A stretch of 64,000 bases of DNA from Bacillus sp. N1-1 (GCF_009818105.1 NZ_CP046564.1:2976001-3040000); one strand, 5' to 3'; counted from the stretch's first letter, positions 47,644 to 57,978 are shown. The notes: generated by a model not told the origin, from the letters alone. Program-made: numbers and translations.

Positions 47644-48459
47644 TTACTCACTTTCAGGATTCTGGGTGATGTCGACTCCGATGTATTCCTCGCTAAGTTT
47701 TGTTAACGTTCCGTCTTCTTTTAACTCTTCTAACGCTTTGTTAACTGCCTCAAGAAGATTTGAGTTTTCTTTCTTAATCGCAACAGCTTGTTCACTTGTT
47801 CCTAGCTGCTCTAATTTCTCAATCTCAAAACCTTCTTCCATTGCCTGCTTGCCTGTAATATCATCTGTTATGACCGCATCATGCTTTCCTTCACTTAGGG
47901 CACGTAACGCAGTTTGGTCACTATCATAATTGGAAATTTTATCAGTGTATTCCTGTGCTGATTTCTCATAAGTTGAACCTTTTGAGACAGCTACATCTTT
48001 GTCTTCAAGGTCTTCTAAACTCTGAATTTCACTTCCAGGTTGAACATAAAGAACAGGTCCTGAATAATAGTATGGCTCACTAAAATTCACGGCTTCCTTA
48101 CGCTCATCAGTAATCGTATGACTTGCAACCGCTGCGTCATAACGACCAGACTGAATAGCGGATACCATACCACTAAATTTAAATTTTTCAACCGCGGGTT
48201 CAAGATCAAGTTTTTCCGCAATGGCTTTACCTACAGCAACGTCAAATCCATCAAGATCACCATTTGCATCAACTGTACTAAATGGAGGAAACTCTCCTGA
48301 TACAACATAGCTGAATTTGCCATCTTCCGTTAATTCCAGACCGTCGTCTCCTTCAGAACTAGATGATCCACTACTCTCTTCATTCCCTCCACACGCTGTT
48401 AAAACGAGTACAAACATTAACATTAGAGCCGTGAGAAAACTCCATTTTCTTTTCATCAT
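47644..48459 (-). CDS. Amino-acid ABC transporter substrate-binding lipoprotein
   Basis: The product has about 271 residues with a lipoprotein signal peptide (MMKRKWSFLTALMLMFVLVLTACGG, lipobox LTAC) and a type II periplasmic-binding fold (GKFSYVVSGEFPPFSTVDANGDLDGFDVAVGKAIAEKL ... MVSAIQSGRYDAAVASHTIT, ISNYDSDQTALRALSEGKHDAVITDD). The binding pocket pattern suits a polar amino acid. Three start codons (GTG 48462, ATG 48459, ATG 48456) follow GGGGG; I use 48459. It is the first gene of the transport operon. Confidence 0.94.
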   Translation of the reverse strand: MMKRKWSFLTALMLMFVLVLTACGGNEESSGSSSSEGDDGLELTEDGKFSYVVSGEFPPFSTVDANGDLDGFDVAVGKAIAEKLDLEPAVEKFKFSGMVSAIQSGRYDAAVASHTITDERKEAVNFSEPYYYSGPVLYVQPGSEIQSLEDLEDKDVAVSKGSTYEKSAQEYTDKISNYDSDQTALRALSEGKHDAVITDDITGKQAMEEGFEIEKLEQLGTSEQAVAIKKENSNLLEAVNKALEELKEDGTLTKLSEEYIGVDITQNPESE

Positions 48460-48523
48460 CACATGTCCCCCTTATACGACTTTTCTTTTATGCAGTTAGG
48501 ATTATGTAAACTGCGTTATTCCT

Positions 48524-48553
48524 ATAATATCAATATTTAGACATTTCTTTCAA
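48524..48553 (-). promoter_or_regulatory. Probable sigma-A promoter of the ABC operon
   Basis: TTGAAA (48553-48548) and TATTAT (48529-48524) are separated by 18 bases on the minus strand, about 65 bases before the binding protein start. Confidence 0.65.
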
Positions 48554-48709
48554 TTCTGACTCATGGTGCTTACACCTCCTATTTTGGTCTAAGCTCTGAT
48601 AACACGCAAAGAGCTTGCGCATTCTTCTGTTTCCTCTATTTTATTCCCATTCCCTTTCTAATCAGTTTAAAAACATATTCTTCTTAATAATCAGAAAATG
48701 CACTCATAA

Positions 48710-48736
48710 GAAAAACCCGGTCCTTTGACCGGGTTT
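48710..48736 (-). terminator. Intrinsic terminator of ysxC
   Basis: AAACCCGGTC and GACCGGGTTT pair around AAAG and are followed by TTCTT on the minus strand. Confidence 0.88.
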
Positions 48737-48741
48737 GAAAA

Positions 48742-49323
48742 CTATAAATAAGATTTTATTGCATTCCAAACATCTTCTTTTCCCTGTCCAGTATGAGAAG
48801 AAAATGTAACGAGTCGATCCGTCGGTTCAATTTTTAATGTCTGGCTCACAACTTTTAAATGTTTTTGCCATTTCCCTTTAGGGATTTTATCCGATTTTGT
48901 CGCAACGACAATCACGGGAATTTCGTAGTGCTTTAACCAATCGTACATCACCACGTCGTCATTTGATGGGGCATGGCGTAAATCTACGATTTGGATGACT
49001 GCTTTTAACTGATCACGATCAGTTAAATAGGTTTCTATCATTTTCCCCCAGGCATCTCTTTCTTTTTTAGAAACCTTAGCGAATCCGTAACCGGGAACAT
49101 CAACAAAATACAATCGCTCATTAATAAGGTAAAAATTAAGCGTCTGGGTTTTCCCAGGCCTTTGAGATGTTCTAGCAAGGTTCTTACGATTAATCAGTGT
49201 ATTAATAAGCGAAGATTTCCCCACGTTGGATCGTCCGGCTAAGCCAATCTCTGGCAAGCCTTCTACTGGGTACTGCTCTGGTTTAACAGCACTGATAATA
49301 AAATCTGATTTTGTTACTTTCAT
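48742..49323 (-). CDS. ysxC: Ribosome biogenesis GTPase YsxC (EngB)
   Basis: YsxC is an essential small GTPase needed for a late step of 50S assembly. The 193-residue product has G1 [10 protein letters not shown]3 DVPGYGFA, G4 [10 protein letters not shown] and the family segment [14 protein letters not shown]. Its ATG overlaps the lonA stop (ATGA, 49320-49323), so translation is coupled to that of the protease as in B. subtilis. Confidence 0.97.
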   Translation of the reverse strand: MKVTKSDFIISAVKPEQYPVEGLPEIGLAGRSNVGKSSLINTLINRKNLARTSQRPGKTQTLNFYLINERLYFVDVPGYGFAKVSKKERDAWGKMIETYLTDRDQLKAVIQIVDLRHAPSNDDVVMYDWLKHYEIPVIVVATKSDKIPKGKWQKHLKVVSQTLKIEPTDRLVTFSSHTGQGKEDVWNAIKSYL

Positions 49324-51641
49324 TTGTTCTCCCCCACAAGTGCGGTTTTTAACACTTCGTCCAGATGTGACACTGGAAGGAATGTTAAATCTTTGCGAAT
49401 GCTTTCTGGAATATCATCCAGATCTTTCTCATTTTCTTTAGGCATTATAATTGTTGTTAATCCAGCACGATGAGCACTTAGCGACTTTTCCTTCAGTCCA
49501 CCGATTGGAAGAACTCGTCCTCGAAGCGTAATTTCTCCAGTCATCCCTACGTCTCTTCGAACTGCCTTACCTGTTAATGCAGATACAAGGGCTGTAGCGA
49601 TTGTAATTCCTGCAGAAGGACCATCTTTAGGCGTAGCACCTTCTGGAACATGGATGTGAATATCGTTTGTTTCATGGAATGTTGGATCAATCGAGAGCTC
49701 TTCGGATTTCGAGCGAATGTAGCTGAACGCAGCCTGTGCTGATTCCTTCATCACATCCCCTAGCTTCCCTGTTAAGATCAATTTGCCTTTTCCTGGCGAT
49801 AGAGATACTTCAATTGCTAACGTATCTCCTCCCGCTGTTGTATAAGCGAGCCCTGTCGCTGTACCAACTTGATCTTCTTTCTCAGCTTCACCATAACGGA
49901 ATTTCGGATGACCTAGCAACTCTTCCAGCATTGTTTCAGTAACAATGACTCGTTTTTTCTTCCCTGATACAATTATTTTTGTAGCTTTCCGACAAACCGT
50001 TGCGATTTGGCGTTCTAGGTTACGCACCCCAGCTTCTCGTGTATAATGACGAACAAGCTTATAAAGACTCTCTTCTCTAATTTGGAGATTACCTTTTTTC
50101 AACCCGTGATCTTCAAGCTGCCTAGGGACAAGGTAATTTTTAGCAATGTTCACTTTCTCAATTTCAGTGTATCCTGCAATTTGAATCACTTCCATTCGAT
50201 CAAGAAGTGGCTCAGGAATCGTTGAAAGATTATTCGCTGTTGTCACAAACATCACTTTCGAAAGGTCATACGGTTCTTCGATATAGTGGTCACTAAACGT
50301 ATTATTTTGCTGCGGATCCAATACTTCCAATAATGCTGAAGATGGATCACCACGGAAATCATTCGACATTTTGTCGATTTCATCCAATAGGAAGACCGGA
50401 TTGACAGTACCCGCTTTTTTCATCCCACGGATAATACGACCAGGCATCGCACCAACGTAAGTTCTACGATGTCCACGAATTTCTGCTTCATCACGTACAC
50501 CACCGAGAGAAATTCGAACAAACTCACGGCCAATTGACCGTGCAACAGATCTTGCAAGTGACGTTTTCCCAACTCCTGGTGGTCCAACGAGACAAAGAAT
50601 CGGTCCTTTTAACGACTGTGTAAGCTGTTGAACGGCAAGGTATTCGAGCACTCTTTCTTTCACTTTCTCGAGACCATAATGGTCCTCATCAAGAATTTTT
50701 TCGGCATGATTAATGTCAAGGTTATCTGTTGTCTCATTGGACCAGGGCACTTGTATTAACCAATCGATGTAATTCCGAATCACAGAACTTTCGGCGGAGC
50801 TTTGTGGAATTTTTTCATAACGATCTAGCTCTTTATACGCCATTTCCTGAACGTTTTCAGGCATATTGGCTTCCTCGATCTTTTCCTTTAAAGTAGCGAT
50901 TTCACCAGTTTTGCCTTCTTTTTCACCAAGTTCTTTTTGAATAGCCTTCATTTGTTCACGAAGGTAGTACTCTTTTTGCGTTTTTTCCATTGAGCGCTTC
51001 ACTCGCTGGCCAATTTTCTTTTCAAGATCAATAACGTCTTTTTCATTTTGAAGAATTTCGATCAACTTATTCAATCGTTCATGGGAACTATACGTTTCGA
51101 GAATTTCTTGTTTTTGGCGAATCTTTAAAGAGAGGTGAGAAGCAATGATATCAGCTAATCGCCCAGGCTGTTCAATATCACTCACTGAGGCAAAAGTTTC
51201 CGCCGTCACCTTTTTTGAAACTTTAATGTATTGTTCAAACAAATCAAGCACTGTGCGCATTAACGCTTCCTCTTCCACATTCATATCAGCACTTTCATCG
51301 ATTTGTTCGATCTCAACTTCGTAAAATTCTTCTGTATCTTTAAACTCAACAATCTTGCCTCGCTGAAGTCCTTCAACGAGTACACGAATTGTACCATTTG
51401 GTAATTTCAACATTTGCTTTACAGTAGCAAGCGTTCCAATCTCATAAATATCATTTACTTCAGGTGTTTCAATCTCCACCTCTTTTTGTGTAGACAGAAA
51501 AATCTTTTGATCATCCATCATGACCTTTTCAAGCGCTTGAACCGACTTATCCCGGCCTACATCGAGATGAAGAACCATTGAGGGATAAACAAGCAACCCT
51601 CTTAAAGGTAGCAATGGTAATGTTTTATGTTCATTTTTCAA
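49320..51641 (-). CDS. lonA: ATP-dependent protease LonA
   Basis: LonA is the cytosolic Lon protease that degrades damaged and regulatory proteins. The 773-residue product has the N-terminal LAN domain ([23 protein letters not shown]), a coiled region, the AAA+ module ([18 protein letters not shown]) and the protease domain with the catalytic serine in KDGPSAGIT and lysine in [10 protein letters not shown]. The start is TTG at 51641 with GGAGG eight bases upstream, which may keep its level low. It follows lonB after a 283-base gap. Confidence 0.97.
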   Translation of the reverse strand: MKNEHKTLPLLPLRGLLVYPSMVLHLDVGRDKSVQALEKVMMDDQKIFLSTQKEVEIETPEVNDIYEIGTLATVKQMLKLPNGTIRVLVEGLQRGKIVEFKDTEEFYEVEIEQIDESADMNVEEEALMRTVLDLFEQYIKVSKKVTAETFASVSDIEQPGRLADIIASHLSLKIRQKQEILETYSSHERLNKLIEILQNEKDVIDLEKKIGQRVKRSMEKTQKEYYLREQMKAIQKELGEKEGKTGEIATLKEKIEEANMPENVQEMAYKELDRYEKIPQSSAESSVIRNYIDWLIQVPWSNETTDNLDINHAEKILDEDHYGLEKVKERVLEYLAVQQLTQSLKGPILCLVGPPGVGKTSLARSVARSIGREFVRISLGGVRDEAEIRGHRRTYVGAMPGRIIRGMKKAGTVNPVFLLDEIDKMSNDFRGDPSSALLEVLDPQQNNTFSDHYIEEPYDLSKVMFVTTANNLSTIPEPLLDRMEVIQIAGYTEIEKVNIAKNYLVPRQLEDHGLKKGNLQIREESLYKLVRHYTREAGVRNLERQIATVCRKATKIIVSGKKKRVIVTETMLEELLGHPKFRYGEAEKEDQVGTATGLAYTTAGGDTLAIEVSLSPGKGKLILTGKLGDVMKESAQAAFSYIRSKSEELSIDPTFHETNDIHIHVPEGATPKDGPSAGITIATALVSALTGKAVRRDVGMTGEITLRGRVLPIGGLKEKSLSAHRAGLTTIIMPKENEKDLDDIPESIRKDLTFLPVSHLDEVLKTALVGENK

Positions 51642-51903
51642 TCATGGCACCTCCAGACAACAAACTATAAAAACGTTATGAAAATAAGTTTTGATCCGAG
51701 CTTATACTATTGATAAGTTGTACTTCATTGTATCCTAAGTTTCTTCTACTTGTCTAATCATCCCTGCTCAAACTTTAAAAAAACTTACACCCATAGAAAA
51801 CTCACTTTGTAAAAATAGTAGCAATTGCTTCCTGGAAATGAAAACCGTTTAGACAATTCGATGGTTAAAGCGTTACATAGGAAACTGGACGAATCACTAT
51901 TGC
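51642..51903 (-). other. lonA promoter region
   Basis: The gap contains a candidate sigma-A promoter on the minus strand, TAGACA (51756-51751) and TACAAT (51732-51727) with 18 bases between, giving a leader of about 80 bases. I looked for CtsR (GGTCAAA direct repeats) and CIRCE sites and saw none. Nothing else is recognised. Confidence 0.45.
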
Positions 51904-51950
51904 AAAAAAGAAAATCCCCGCCCGTTAACTTCCTGGCTGGGATTTTCCAA
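51904..51950 (-). terminator. Intrinsic terminator of lonB
   Basis: GAAAATCCCaGCC and GGCgGGGATTTTC form a long stem with one mismatch, followed by TTTTTTG. The lonB stop codon lies inside its loop. Confidence 0.88.
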
Positions 51951-53592
51951 TAACGACGGAAGGGAATTCTTGGGATTTTCCAGTTGCAAATGCTGCATCA
52001 AACACTTCCGAGAGATGTGTAACGGCTACAACTTTAATGCCTTTAATTATTTGCAACATTTCTTCATCGTTTTCTTTCGGAATAAGCGCTAGTTCAGCTC
52101 CGGCATCACGCGCAGCCGTAACTTTTGCAAAAACACCGCCTACTGGCTTAACAAATCCATGAATACTAATTTCGCCCGTCATCGCAATTTTATTACTAAC
52201 TGGAGTTCCTTTAATTGCTGAGTAGATCCCTGTTGCAATGGCTACACCAGCTGATGGACCATCTACAGGCACTCCTCCAGGAAAATTAATATGTAACTGA
52301 TAAGCGTCAACAGGAATGCCCATGGACTTTAATACAGTCATCACATTTTCTACGGAAGATTTGGCTAAACTTTTTCTTCGTATGGACTTTGATTGATTCC
52401 CGATGCTTTCTTCTTCTACAATTCCTGTAATGGTAACGGAACCTTCTTTATCTAATTTTCCTTTAACTGCCGTGACCTCAATCTCAAGTAACGCACCAGT
52501 ATTAGGTCCATAAACCGCTAGCCCGTTTACGACCCCTACTGCCGGATAAAGCGGAACTTTTCTTTCAGGTCGAGGCGTAAGGCGACTCGCATGGACGACC
52601 CATTCCATGTCGGTAGCCGTTATCCTATCACGGTTTTCTGTAATGGCTAGTCCAGCTGCAATTTGCATTAAATTAACTGCTTCGCGTCCATTCCTTGCAT
52701 AACGACTTACTCGTTCAATGCCGTCCTCATCAAGAGTTAAATTTAGCTTTTTGGCTGCTCTGGTTGCAATTCGTGCAATTTCATCCTGACTTAACTCACG
52801 AAAATATACTTCCATACACCTTGAACGAATAGCAGGAGGAATGTCGTCAGGTGTTCTTGTTGTAGCTCCGATCATCCTAAAATCTGCCGGTAGTCCGTTT
52901 TGAAAGATATCGTGTATGTGATTCGGAATTGTTGTGTTTTCTTCATTATAATAAGCACTCTCAAGATATACTTTACGATCCTCAAGCACCTTCAATAGCT
53001 TATTCATTTGGATCGGATGAAGCTCTCCTATTTCGTCAATAAAGAGAATACCGCCATGCGCATTCGTAACTGCTCCTTGCTTTGGCTGAGGGATACCCGC
53101 TTGTCCCATCGCTCCAGCACCTTGATAAATAGGGTCATGAACAGAACCGATTAATGGATCTGCTATCCCTCTCTCATCAAACCTCGCCGTCGTTGCATCC
53201 AACTCTACAAATACGGCGGACTGTTTAAAAGGCGTTCCCCGATTACGTTTCGCTTCTTCAAGTACAAGTCGTGCTGCTGCCGTCTTTCCTACTCCTGGGG
53301 GGCCATATATGATTACGTGCTGTGGATTCGGCCCACAGATCGCTGCCCTTAACGTACGAATTCCTTCTTCCTGACCAACGATTTCTGAAAAGCCTGTAGG
53401 GCGAATACGCTCTGATAACGGTTCGCTTAAAGAGATGCTTCTCAATCGACGTAAATGCTCCATTTCTTTTCGTGATTCTTTATCTATAGAAACCTTTTGA
53501 GTTCGCTGATTACGAAGTAAATTCCAGAAATACAATCCTATAACAATCCCAAAAAACAATTGTATCGCTAGTGCTATCCCTGTCCAATTCAT
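51925..53592 (-). CDS. lonB: Membrane-anchored Lon-like protease LonB
   Basis: LonB is a forespore-expressed Lon-type protease (sigma-F dependent in B. subtilis). From the ATG at 53592, with AGGAGG seven bases upstream, it has 555 residues: an N-terminal membrane anchor (WTGIALAIQLFFGIVIGLYFW, about 3-23), an AAA+ module ([25 protein letters not shown]) and a protease domain with the Ser in VDGPSAGVA and Lys in KPVGGVFAKVTAA. It lacks the large N-terminal domain of LonA. It stands between clpX and lonA as in B. subtilis. Confidence 0.95.
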   Translation of the reverse strand: MNWTGIALAIQLFFGIVIGLYFWNLLRNQRTQKVSIDKESRKEMEHLRRLRSISLSEPLSERIRPTGFSEIVGQEEGIRTLRAAICGPNPQHVIIYGPPGVGKTAAARLVLEEAKRNRGTPFKQSAVFVELDATTARFDERGIADPLIGSVHDPIYQGAGAMGQAGIPQPKQGAVTNAHGGILFIDEIGELHPIQMNKLLKVLEDRKVYLESAYYNEENTTIPNHIHDIFQNGLPADFRMIGATTRTPDDIPPAIRSRCMEVYFRELSQDEIARIATRAAKKLNLTLDEDGIERVSRYARNGREAVNLMQIAAGLAITENRDRITATDMEWVVHASRLTPRPERKVPLYPAVGVVNGLAVYGPNTGALLEIEVTAVKGKLDKEGSVTITGIVEEESIGNQSKSIRRKSLAKSSVENVMTVLKSMGIPVDAYQLHINFPGGVPVDGPSAGVAIATGIYSAIKGTPVSNKIAMTGEISIHGFVKPVGGVFAKVTAARDAGAELALIPKENDEEMLQIIKGIKVVAVTHLSEVFDAAFATGKSQEFPSVVIGKSQPGS

Positions 53593-53761
53593 ACTCCTAC
53601 CTCCTGATGATTGATCAATAGCACTAGTATCTCCTGAGCATTGGTTCCATAAACCGGAAAATAACAAAATGACTAGCCGAAAGTCAGCATATTTAAGAAC
53701 CGATCCACTAAGTGTAAGACCGAGAAGGATATAGCGTTAATTAGAGAGGAGCTATACATAC

Positions 53762-53795
53762 AAAAAACCAACCACACTTTAGTGGTTGGTTTTTA
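53762..53795 (-). terminator. Intrinsic terminator of clpX
   Basis: ACCAACCAC and GTGGTTGGT pair around TAAAGT and are followed by TTTTTTG on the minus strand, just after the clpX stop. Confidence 0.9.
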
Positions 53796-53797
53796 GA

Positions 53798-55072
53798 TTA
53801 AGCACTTTCTTTTGGCGATTTCTTATCTTCATCGATCACTGAACCATCTTCAAGGATTAATTTTGGTGTCGTTTTTTCGCTTACTGTAGAAGCAGATAAT
53901 ACGCACTTTTTAATTTCATCACGTGAAGGAAGATCATACATGACATCAAGCATGATGCCTTCAATAATGGAACGAAGTCCACGCGCACCTGTTTTACGTT
54001 CAATTGCCTGTTTCGCAATTTCAACAAGTGCATCATCTTCGAATTCAAGTTCAACATCATCAAGTTCAAGAAGCTTTTGATATTGTTTAACAAGCGCATT
54101 CTTAGGTTTAGTAAGAATTTCAACAAGTGCTTCTTCATCAAGTGGCTCAAGGCTTCCAATAACAGGAAGACGGCCGATGAATTCAGGAATAAGTCCAAAG
54201 CGAAGTAAATCTTCTGGAAGGACTTTACCTAGATATTCACCCGGTTTAAGATCCTCTTGTTTCGCTTCACCACTAAATCCGATAATCTTCTTACCAAGAC
54301 GACGCTTGATAATTTGCTCAATTCCGTCAAATGCCCCACCACAAATAAAGAGAATATTTGTTGTATCAATTTGAATAAATTCTTGATGTGGATGTTTTCG
54401 GCCACCCTGTGGAGGTACGCTAGCTGTTGTACCTTCAAGAATTTTAAGAAGCGCCTGTTGAACACCTTCACCAGATACATCACGCGTAATCGACGGATTT
54501 TCCGACTTACGAGCTACCTTATCAATTTCATCGATGTAGATAATTCCTTTTTCGGCTTTCTCCACATCGTAATCCGCAGCTTGAATTAGCTTAAGAAGAA
54601 TGTTCTCAACGTCCTCACCAACATAACCAGCTTCTGTTAACGACGTAGCGTCTGCAATAGCAAAAGGTACGTTTAGAATTCTAGCAAGCGTTTGTGCAAG
54701 TAGTGTCTTACCACTACCGGTTGGTCCGATAAGAGCAATGTTACTTTTCGCCAACTCCACATCATCAGGTTTCGAGGATGCATTGATTCGCTTATAGTGA
54801 TTGTAAACTGCTACTGATAATGACTTTTTAGCTTTCTCTTGTCCAATGACATAGTCATCAAGAATTTGGCAAATTTCATGAGGTTTCGGTACTTCTTTGA
54901 AATCCACCTCTTCTTCAGTTCCAAGCTCTTCTTCAACGATTTCAGTGCAAAGTTCAATACACTCATCACAGATATAAACACCTGGTCCTGCAACTAACTT
55001 ACGGACTTGATCCTGTGTTTTACCACAGAAAGAACACTTAAGTTGTCCTTTTTCATCGTTAAATTTAAACAT
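53798..55072 (-). CDS. clpX: ATP-dependent Clp protease ATP-binding subunit ClpX
   Basis: ClpX unfolds substrates and feeds them to ClpP. The 424-residue product has the N-terminal zinc-binding domain with four cysteines (CSFCGKTQ ... CDECIELC), Walker A GPTGSGKT, Walker [10 protein letters not shown] and the IGF loop (KIIGFSGE) that docks on ClpP. AGGGGTG precedes the ATG. It follows tig after a 325-base gap that holds its promoter and leader. Confidence 0.98.
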   Translation of the reverse strand: MFKFNDEKGQLKCSFCGKTQDQVRKLVAGPGVYICDECIELCTEIVEEELGTEEEVDFKEVPKPHEICQILDDYVIGQEKAKKSLSVAVYNHYKRINASSKPDDVELAKSNIALIGPTGSGKTLLAQTLARILNVPFAIADATSLTEAGYVGEDVENILLKLIQAADYDVEKAEKGIIYIDEIDKVARKSENPSITRDVSGEGVQQALLKILEGTTASVPPQGGRKHPHQEFIQIDTTNILFICGGAFDGIEQIIKRRLGKKIIGFSGEAKQEDLKPGEYLGKVLPEDLLRFGLIPEFIGRLPVIGSLEPLDEEALVEILTKPKNALVKQYQKLLELDDVELEFEDDALVEIAKQAIERKTGARGLRSIIEGIMLDVMYDLPSRDEIKKCVLSASTVSEKTTPKLILEDGSVIDEDKKSPKESA

Positions 55073-55341
55073 GAATTCACCCCTAACCTTTGATCTCGAT
55101 GAAACCCGAGTAGGTCTATCTGGAAAAGGAACTCCGTCTGTTCATTTGAACTCCGATTACAAAAAGCAATCATAACGGTTATCCACCACTGGTTTCTCAT
55201 CCTATTTATGTACTGAAATTGTATCATATAACGCAAAAGGATACGAAGTAAAACGACTCTTTATAGCTTATTATGTATCGAGTGATTGTCTTACTACTAT
55301 GTTTAGCAACTTCGTGTCATTTCATTACTACTTCTTTTTGT
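55073..55341 (-). other. clpX leader and promoter region
   Basis: This part of the gap has a TACAAT -10 on the minus strand near 55225-55220 with a poor -35, followed by a leader of over 100 bases before the clpX ribosome binding site. Short frames in the leader have no ribosome binding site. No CtsR or CIRCE site was noticed. The remaining 30 bases to the left belong to the tig terminator. Confidence 0.4.
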
Positions 55342-55372
55342 AAAAACAAGGCGCAATTAAGCGCCTTGTTCA
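55342..55372 (-). terminator. Intrinsic terminator of tig
   Basis: AACAAGGCGC and GCGCCTTGTT form a perfect stem around TTAATT, followed by TTTAC on the minus strand. Confidence 0.9.
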
Positions 55373-55397
55373 AAATAAGCCAGTCTATTAGCTTGAA

Positions 55398-56690
55398 TTA
55401 TGCTTTTTTGCTGTTATCTACAAGAACATCGATTGCTTTACGAATGCGTAGGTCACCTTTAAGTGCATCAGTGCCACCTTGCATCGTTAACATAGAACGA
55501 ATTTGTTCTTCTTCCATGTTGTACATTGCAGCCATCTTCGAAAGTTCTTCGTTTACTTCTTCTTCAGAAACTTCCACGTTTTCAGCATCTGCAATTGCTT
55601 CAAGCGTTAAGTTTGTGCGCACGCGCTTTTCAGCGTCTTCTTGCATTTGTTCGCGAAGTGCTTTCTCATCTTGTCCAGAGAACTGGTAGTACATTTCAAG
55701 GTTCATACCTTGTTGCTGTAGACGCTGCTCAAATTCTTGAAGCATACGATCTACTTCTGCATCTACCATTGCAGATGGAAGATCAATTTCACTGTTTTCA
55801 GCAGCTTTTTCAATCAACGAGTCTTTCTTTTGAACGTCAGCATCTTCTGCTTTTTGTTTTTCAAGATTTTCTTTCGTTGTTTTCTTAAGCTCATCAAGCG
55901 TTTCAACTTCTTCATTTACATCTTTAGCGAACTCATCATCAAGCTCTGGAAGCTCCTTGCGCTTAATGTCATGAATCTTCACTTTAAAAGTAGCTTCTTG
56001 TCCAGCAAGATTTTCAGCATGGTACTCTTCAGGGAAAGTTACTTTAACTTCCTTCTCAGCGCCAGCTTTCTCACCAATCAATTGCTCTTCAAAACCAGGG
56101 ATGAAAGTGTTAGAGCCAACTTCTAGTGAATAGTTATCGCCTTTTCCACCTTCAAATGGTTCTTCACCAAGGAAACCTTCGAAGTCGATGACAGCAGTAT
56201 CGCCTTCTTTTAGCTCGCCATCTTCAACTACTACAAGCTCAGCTTGTTTTTCTTGAAGAGATTTAAGCTCTGCTTCTACTTCTTCATCTGTAACGTTTGT
56301 ATCTTGTTCTTCAACTTCAAGACCTTTGTATTCGCCAAGTTTTACTTCAGGCTTAACGGTTACAGTTGCTTTAAAGATCAAGTTTTGACCTTTTTCCATT
56401 TGCTCAACGTCAACTTCAGGACGGTCAACTGGTTCGATGCCAGATTCGTCAATTGCTTCTGAATAAGCTTTAGGAAGAATAATATCAAGAGCATCTTGAT
56501 AAAGAGATTCTACACCAAAACGTTTTTCAAAAAGAGAACGTGGCATTTTTCCTTTACGGAATCCAGGAACGTTAACCTGTTTTACAACCTTTTTGAATGC
56601 TTCATCAAGCGCATTATTTACCTCAGCAGCGTCTACCTCAACAGTAAGGACGCCCTGGTTACCTTCAAGCTTTTCCCAATTTGCAGTCAT
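55398..56690 (-). CDS. tig: Trigger factor
   Basis: Trigger factor is the ribosome-bound chaperone that receives nascent chains at L23. The 430-residue product has the N-terminal ribosome-binding domain with the signature GFRKGKMP near residues 43-50, the FKBP-type prolyl isomerase domain (about 150-245, [32 protein letters not shown]) and a helical C-terminal cradle. GGAGG stands ten bases before the ATG. Its leader holds a long palindrome at 56734-56789. Confidence 0.98.
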   Translation of the reverse strand: MTANWEKLEGNQGVLTVEVDAAEVNNALDEAFKKVVKQVNVPGFRKGKMPRSLFEKRFGVESLYQDALDIILPKAYSEAIDESGIEPVDRPEVDVEQMEKGQNLIFKATVTVKPEVKLGEYKGLEVEEQDTNVTDEEVEAELKSLQEKQAELVVVEDGELKEGDTAVIDFEGFLGEEPFEGGKGDNYSLEVGSNTFIPGFEEQLIGEKAGAEKEVKVTFPEEYHAENLAGQEATFKVKIHDIKRKELPELDDEFAKDVNEEVETLDELKKTTKENLEKQKAEDADVQKKDSLIEKAAENSEIDLPSAMVDAEVDRMLQEFEQRLQQQGMNLEMYYQFSGQDEKALREQMQEDAEKRVRTNLTLEAIADAENVEVSEEEVNEELSKMAAMYNMEEEQIRSMLTMQGGTDALKGDLRIRKAIDVLVDNSKKA

Positions 56691-56733
56691 TTACACATTA
56701 CCTCCAACAATAAATATATTTCCACTAATCGAG

Positions 56734-56789
56734 CGTTTAAAAAAGATGACGCCTTTTGGAGTATAAAAGCGTCTACTGTCTTTTAAACG
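56734..56789 (-). other. Long palindrome in tig leader
   Basis: An imperfect inverted repeat covers 56 bases: outer arms CGTTTAAAA and TTTTAAACG, inner arms GACGCCTTTT and AAAAGCGTC with one bulge. On the minus strand the inner stem is followed by ATCTTTTTT, so it could act as a terminator or attenuator. The same T-run, however, is part of the outer stem. It lies between the tig promoter and the start codon. Confidence 0.65.
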
Positions 56790-56827
56790 GTCTCTTTTAC
56801 TAGTAAATATGGGTTTGCAACTATTGT

Positions 56828-56855
56828 ATTATAACATAGAACAGCCAGTTTTCAA
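56828..56855 (-). promoter_or_regulatory. Sigma-A promoter of tig
   Basis: TTGAAA (56855-56850) and TATAAT (56833-56828) with a 16-base spacer and an extended TG motif just before the -10. Transcription would start near 56821 and yield a leader of about 130 bases. Confidence 0.7.
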
Positions 56856-56949
56856 CACATACGGCGTGAATGAAAACCGTTTAGCCATAGTACAGCTTAA
56901 CGATAATGACGCGTTAGCGCAAGTAAAACCATTTCGTTTCCATGTATTA

Positions 56950-57978
56950 CTATTCGAAAGGCCGATAAAAGGGTTGATTCTCAATATTCATGATTCGATT
57001 CGCAGCCACTTCAAACTCGGACGGCTTTACTTCGTAATACATACGTAGATCTTCATTTGTTACGTCTTCACCATTCATTTCAGATGCAACCTTATGGACA
57101 GCAGCTGCCCACACCGAACTATTTGAAGGCTCTGCTTCAAATGGAGAGATGGCAAATAAATAGTGCCACCAAATCTGCATGCACATTTCAAATAGTGCTG
57201 GATTTCCCTGTTCGACAACATCAGAGAGCTTAGATTTCACACTTAAAGAGAAATCTTGTAAAAAGATATCCTGTAATGTAGCTGGATTCACCTTGATCTC
57301 TCTTCCAAACTTATGTACGACAACTTCTTGATCCAATTCCTTTTCTCTCAATACTTGTAAGACAAGACTTTTCAGAAGTGGATCATTGTTTGTTGCATTT
57401 AAATATGTAAGATATACGGGGAGAGACTTTTGTTCATCCACAGTGCTTAATTTCTGAATGGCTAACCACTGTTTTTCCGTCTTATCGCTCTCAAGATAAT
57501 CAATGAGCTTATCAACATCTTCCTCGTGACCAGCATCATAATCAGCCTCAGAATCAAGGTCATAACTCGTCATTTGTCTGCTAAAATGTAGCAGCTGGTA
57601 GAGCGACTCCGCAATGTTAGACGGAAGTTGATTTTCTTGTAATACTGCTTCGATCATCGTAACTACTTTCTGATACTTTCCAAGCTGAACTAAAATTGAT
57701 ATGTATACTTGAAAAATGTCGTAATAGTCCCCGATCCCCTGCTGCATCATTGTTTCGCAGCGTTCTGACGCTTCACTCAAGTCGCCAATCTCCACCAGGC
57801 TTAAAACCATTCCAAAATGCCCCTGTGGATGTTCCGGCTCGATTTCAAGCAGCTGACTAAAATGTTCATGCGCTTTTTTTATTTCTTTAGCTTTAAGTGC
57901 TGCCATTCCTTTTTCGACAAGCTTACCTGCCACATTTGGAAAATAAACTATTTTCCTTTCATCCTTATCTTTATCCAT
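56950..57978 (-). CDS. ysoA: TPR-repeat protein YsoA
   Basis: The 342-residue protein has tetratricopeptide-like helical repeats in its N-terminal half (VEKGMAALKAKEIKKAHEHFSQLLEIEPEHPQGHFGMVLSLVEIGDLSEASERCETMM). A C-terminal part rich in acidic and aromatic residues follows, with no catalytic motif. There is no signal peptide. In B. subtilis a TPR protein gene, ysoA, lies next to tig, so I use that symbol. The function is unknown; TPR proteins usually scaffold complexes. Transcription runs towards tig, which also has its own promoter. Confidence 0.8.
   Translation of the reverse strand: MDKDKDERKIVYFPNVAGKLVEKGMAALKAKEIKKAHEHFSQLLEIEPEHPQGHFGMVLSLVEIGDLSEASERCETMMQQGIGDYYDIFQVYISILVQLGKYQKVVTMIEAVLQENQLPSNIAESLYQLLHFSRQMTSYDLDSEADYDAGHEEDVDKLIDYLESDKTEKQWLAIQKLSTVDEQKSLPVYLTYLNATNNDPLLKSLVLQVLREKELDQEVVVHKFGREIKVNPATLQDIFLQDFSLSVKSKLSDVVEQGNPALFEMCMQIWWHYLFAISPFEAEPSNSSVWAAAVHKVASEMNGEDVTNEDLRMYYEVKPSEFEVAANRIMNIENQPFYRPFE

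Larger units (their letters stand above)
48463..48741 (-). other. Spacer between ysxC and the ABC operon
   Basis: This 279-base gap holds, in transcription order, the ysxC terminator (on the right strand for ysxC, at 48710-48736), an AT-rich stretch, a hairpin AAGCTCT/AGAGCTT at 48591-48616, a perfect AGGAGGTG followed by the four-codon frame MSQN (48564-48550), and a sigma-A promoter (48553-48524) that drives the ABC operon. The small frame lies upstream of that promoter. I see no further gene. Confidence 0.6.

Noticed and set aside
51642..51780. CtsR or CIRCE heat-shock operator before lonA
   Set aside because: No GGTCAAA direct repeat or TTAGCACTC inverted repeat was found; only GGATCAAAA, a poor half-site.
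54994..55236. 80-residue minus-strand frame overlapping the start of clpX
   Set aside because: Lies mainly in the clpX leader, out of frame with clpX, with no ribosome binding site. Considered as a leader peptide but not supported.
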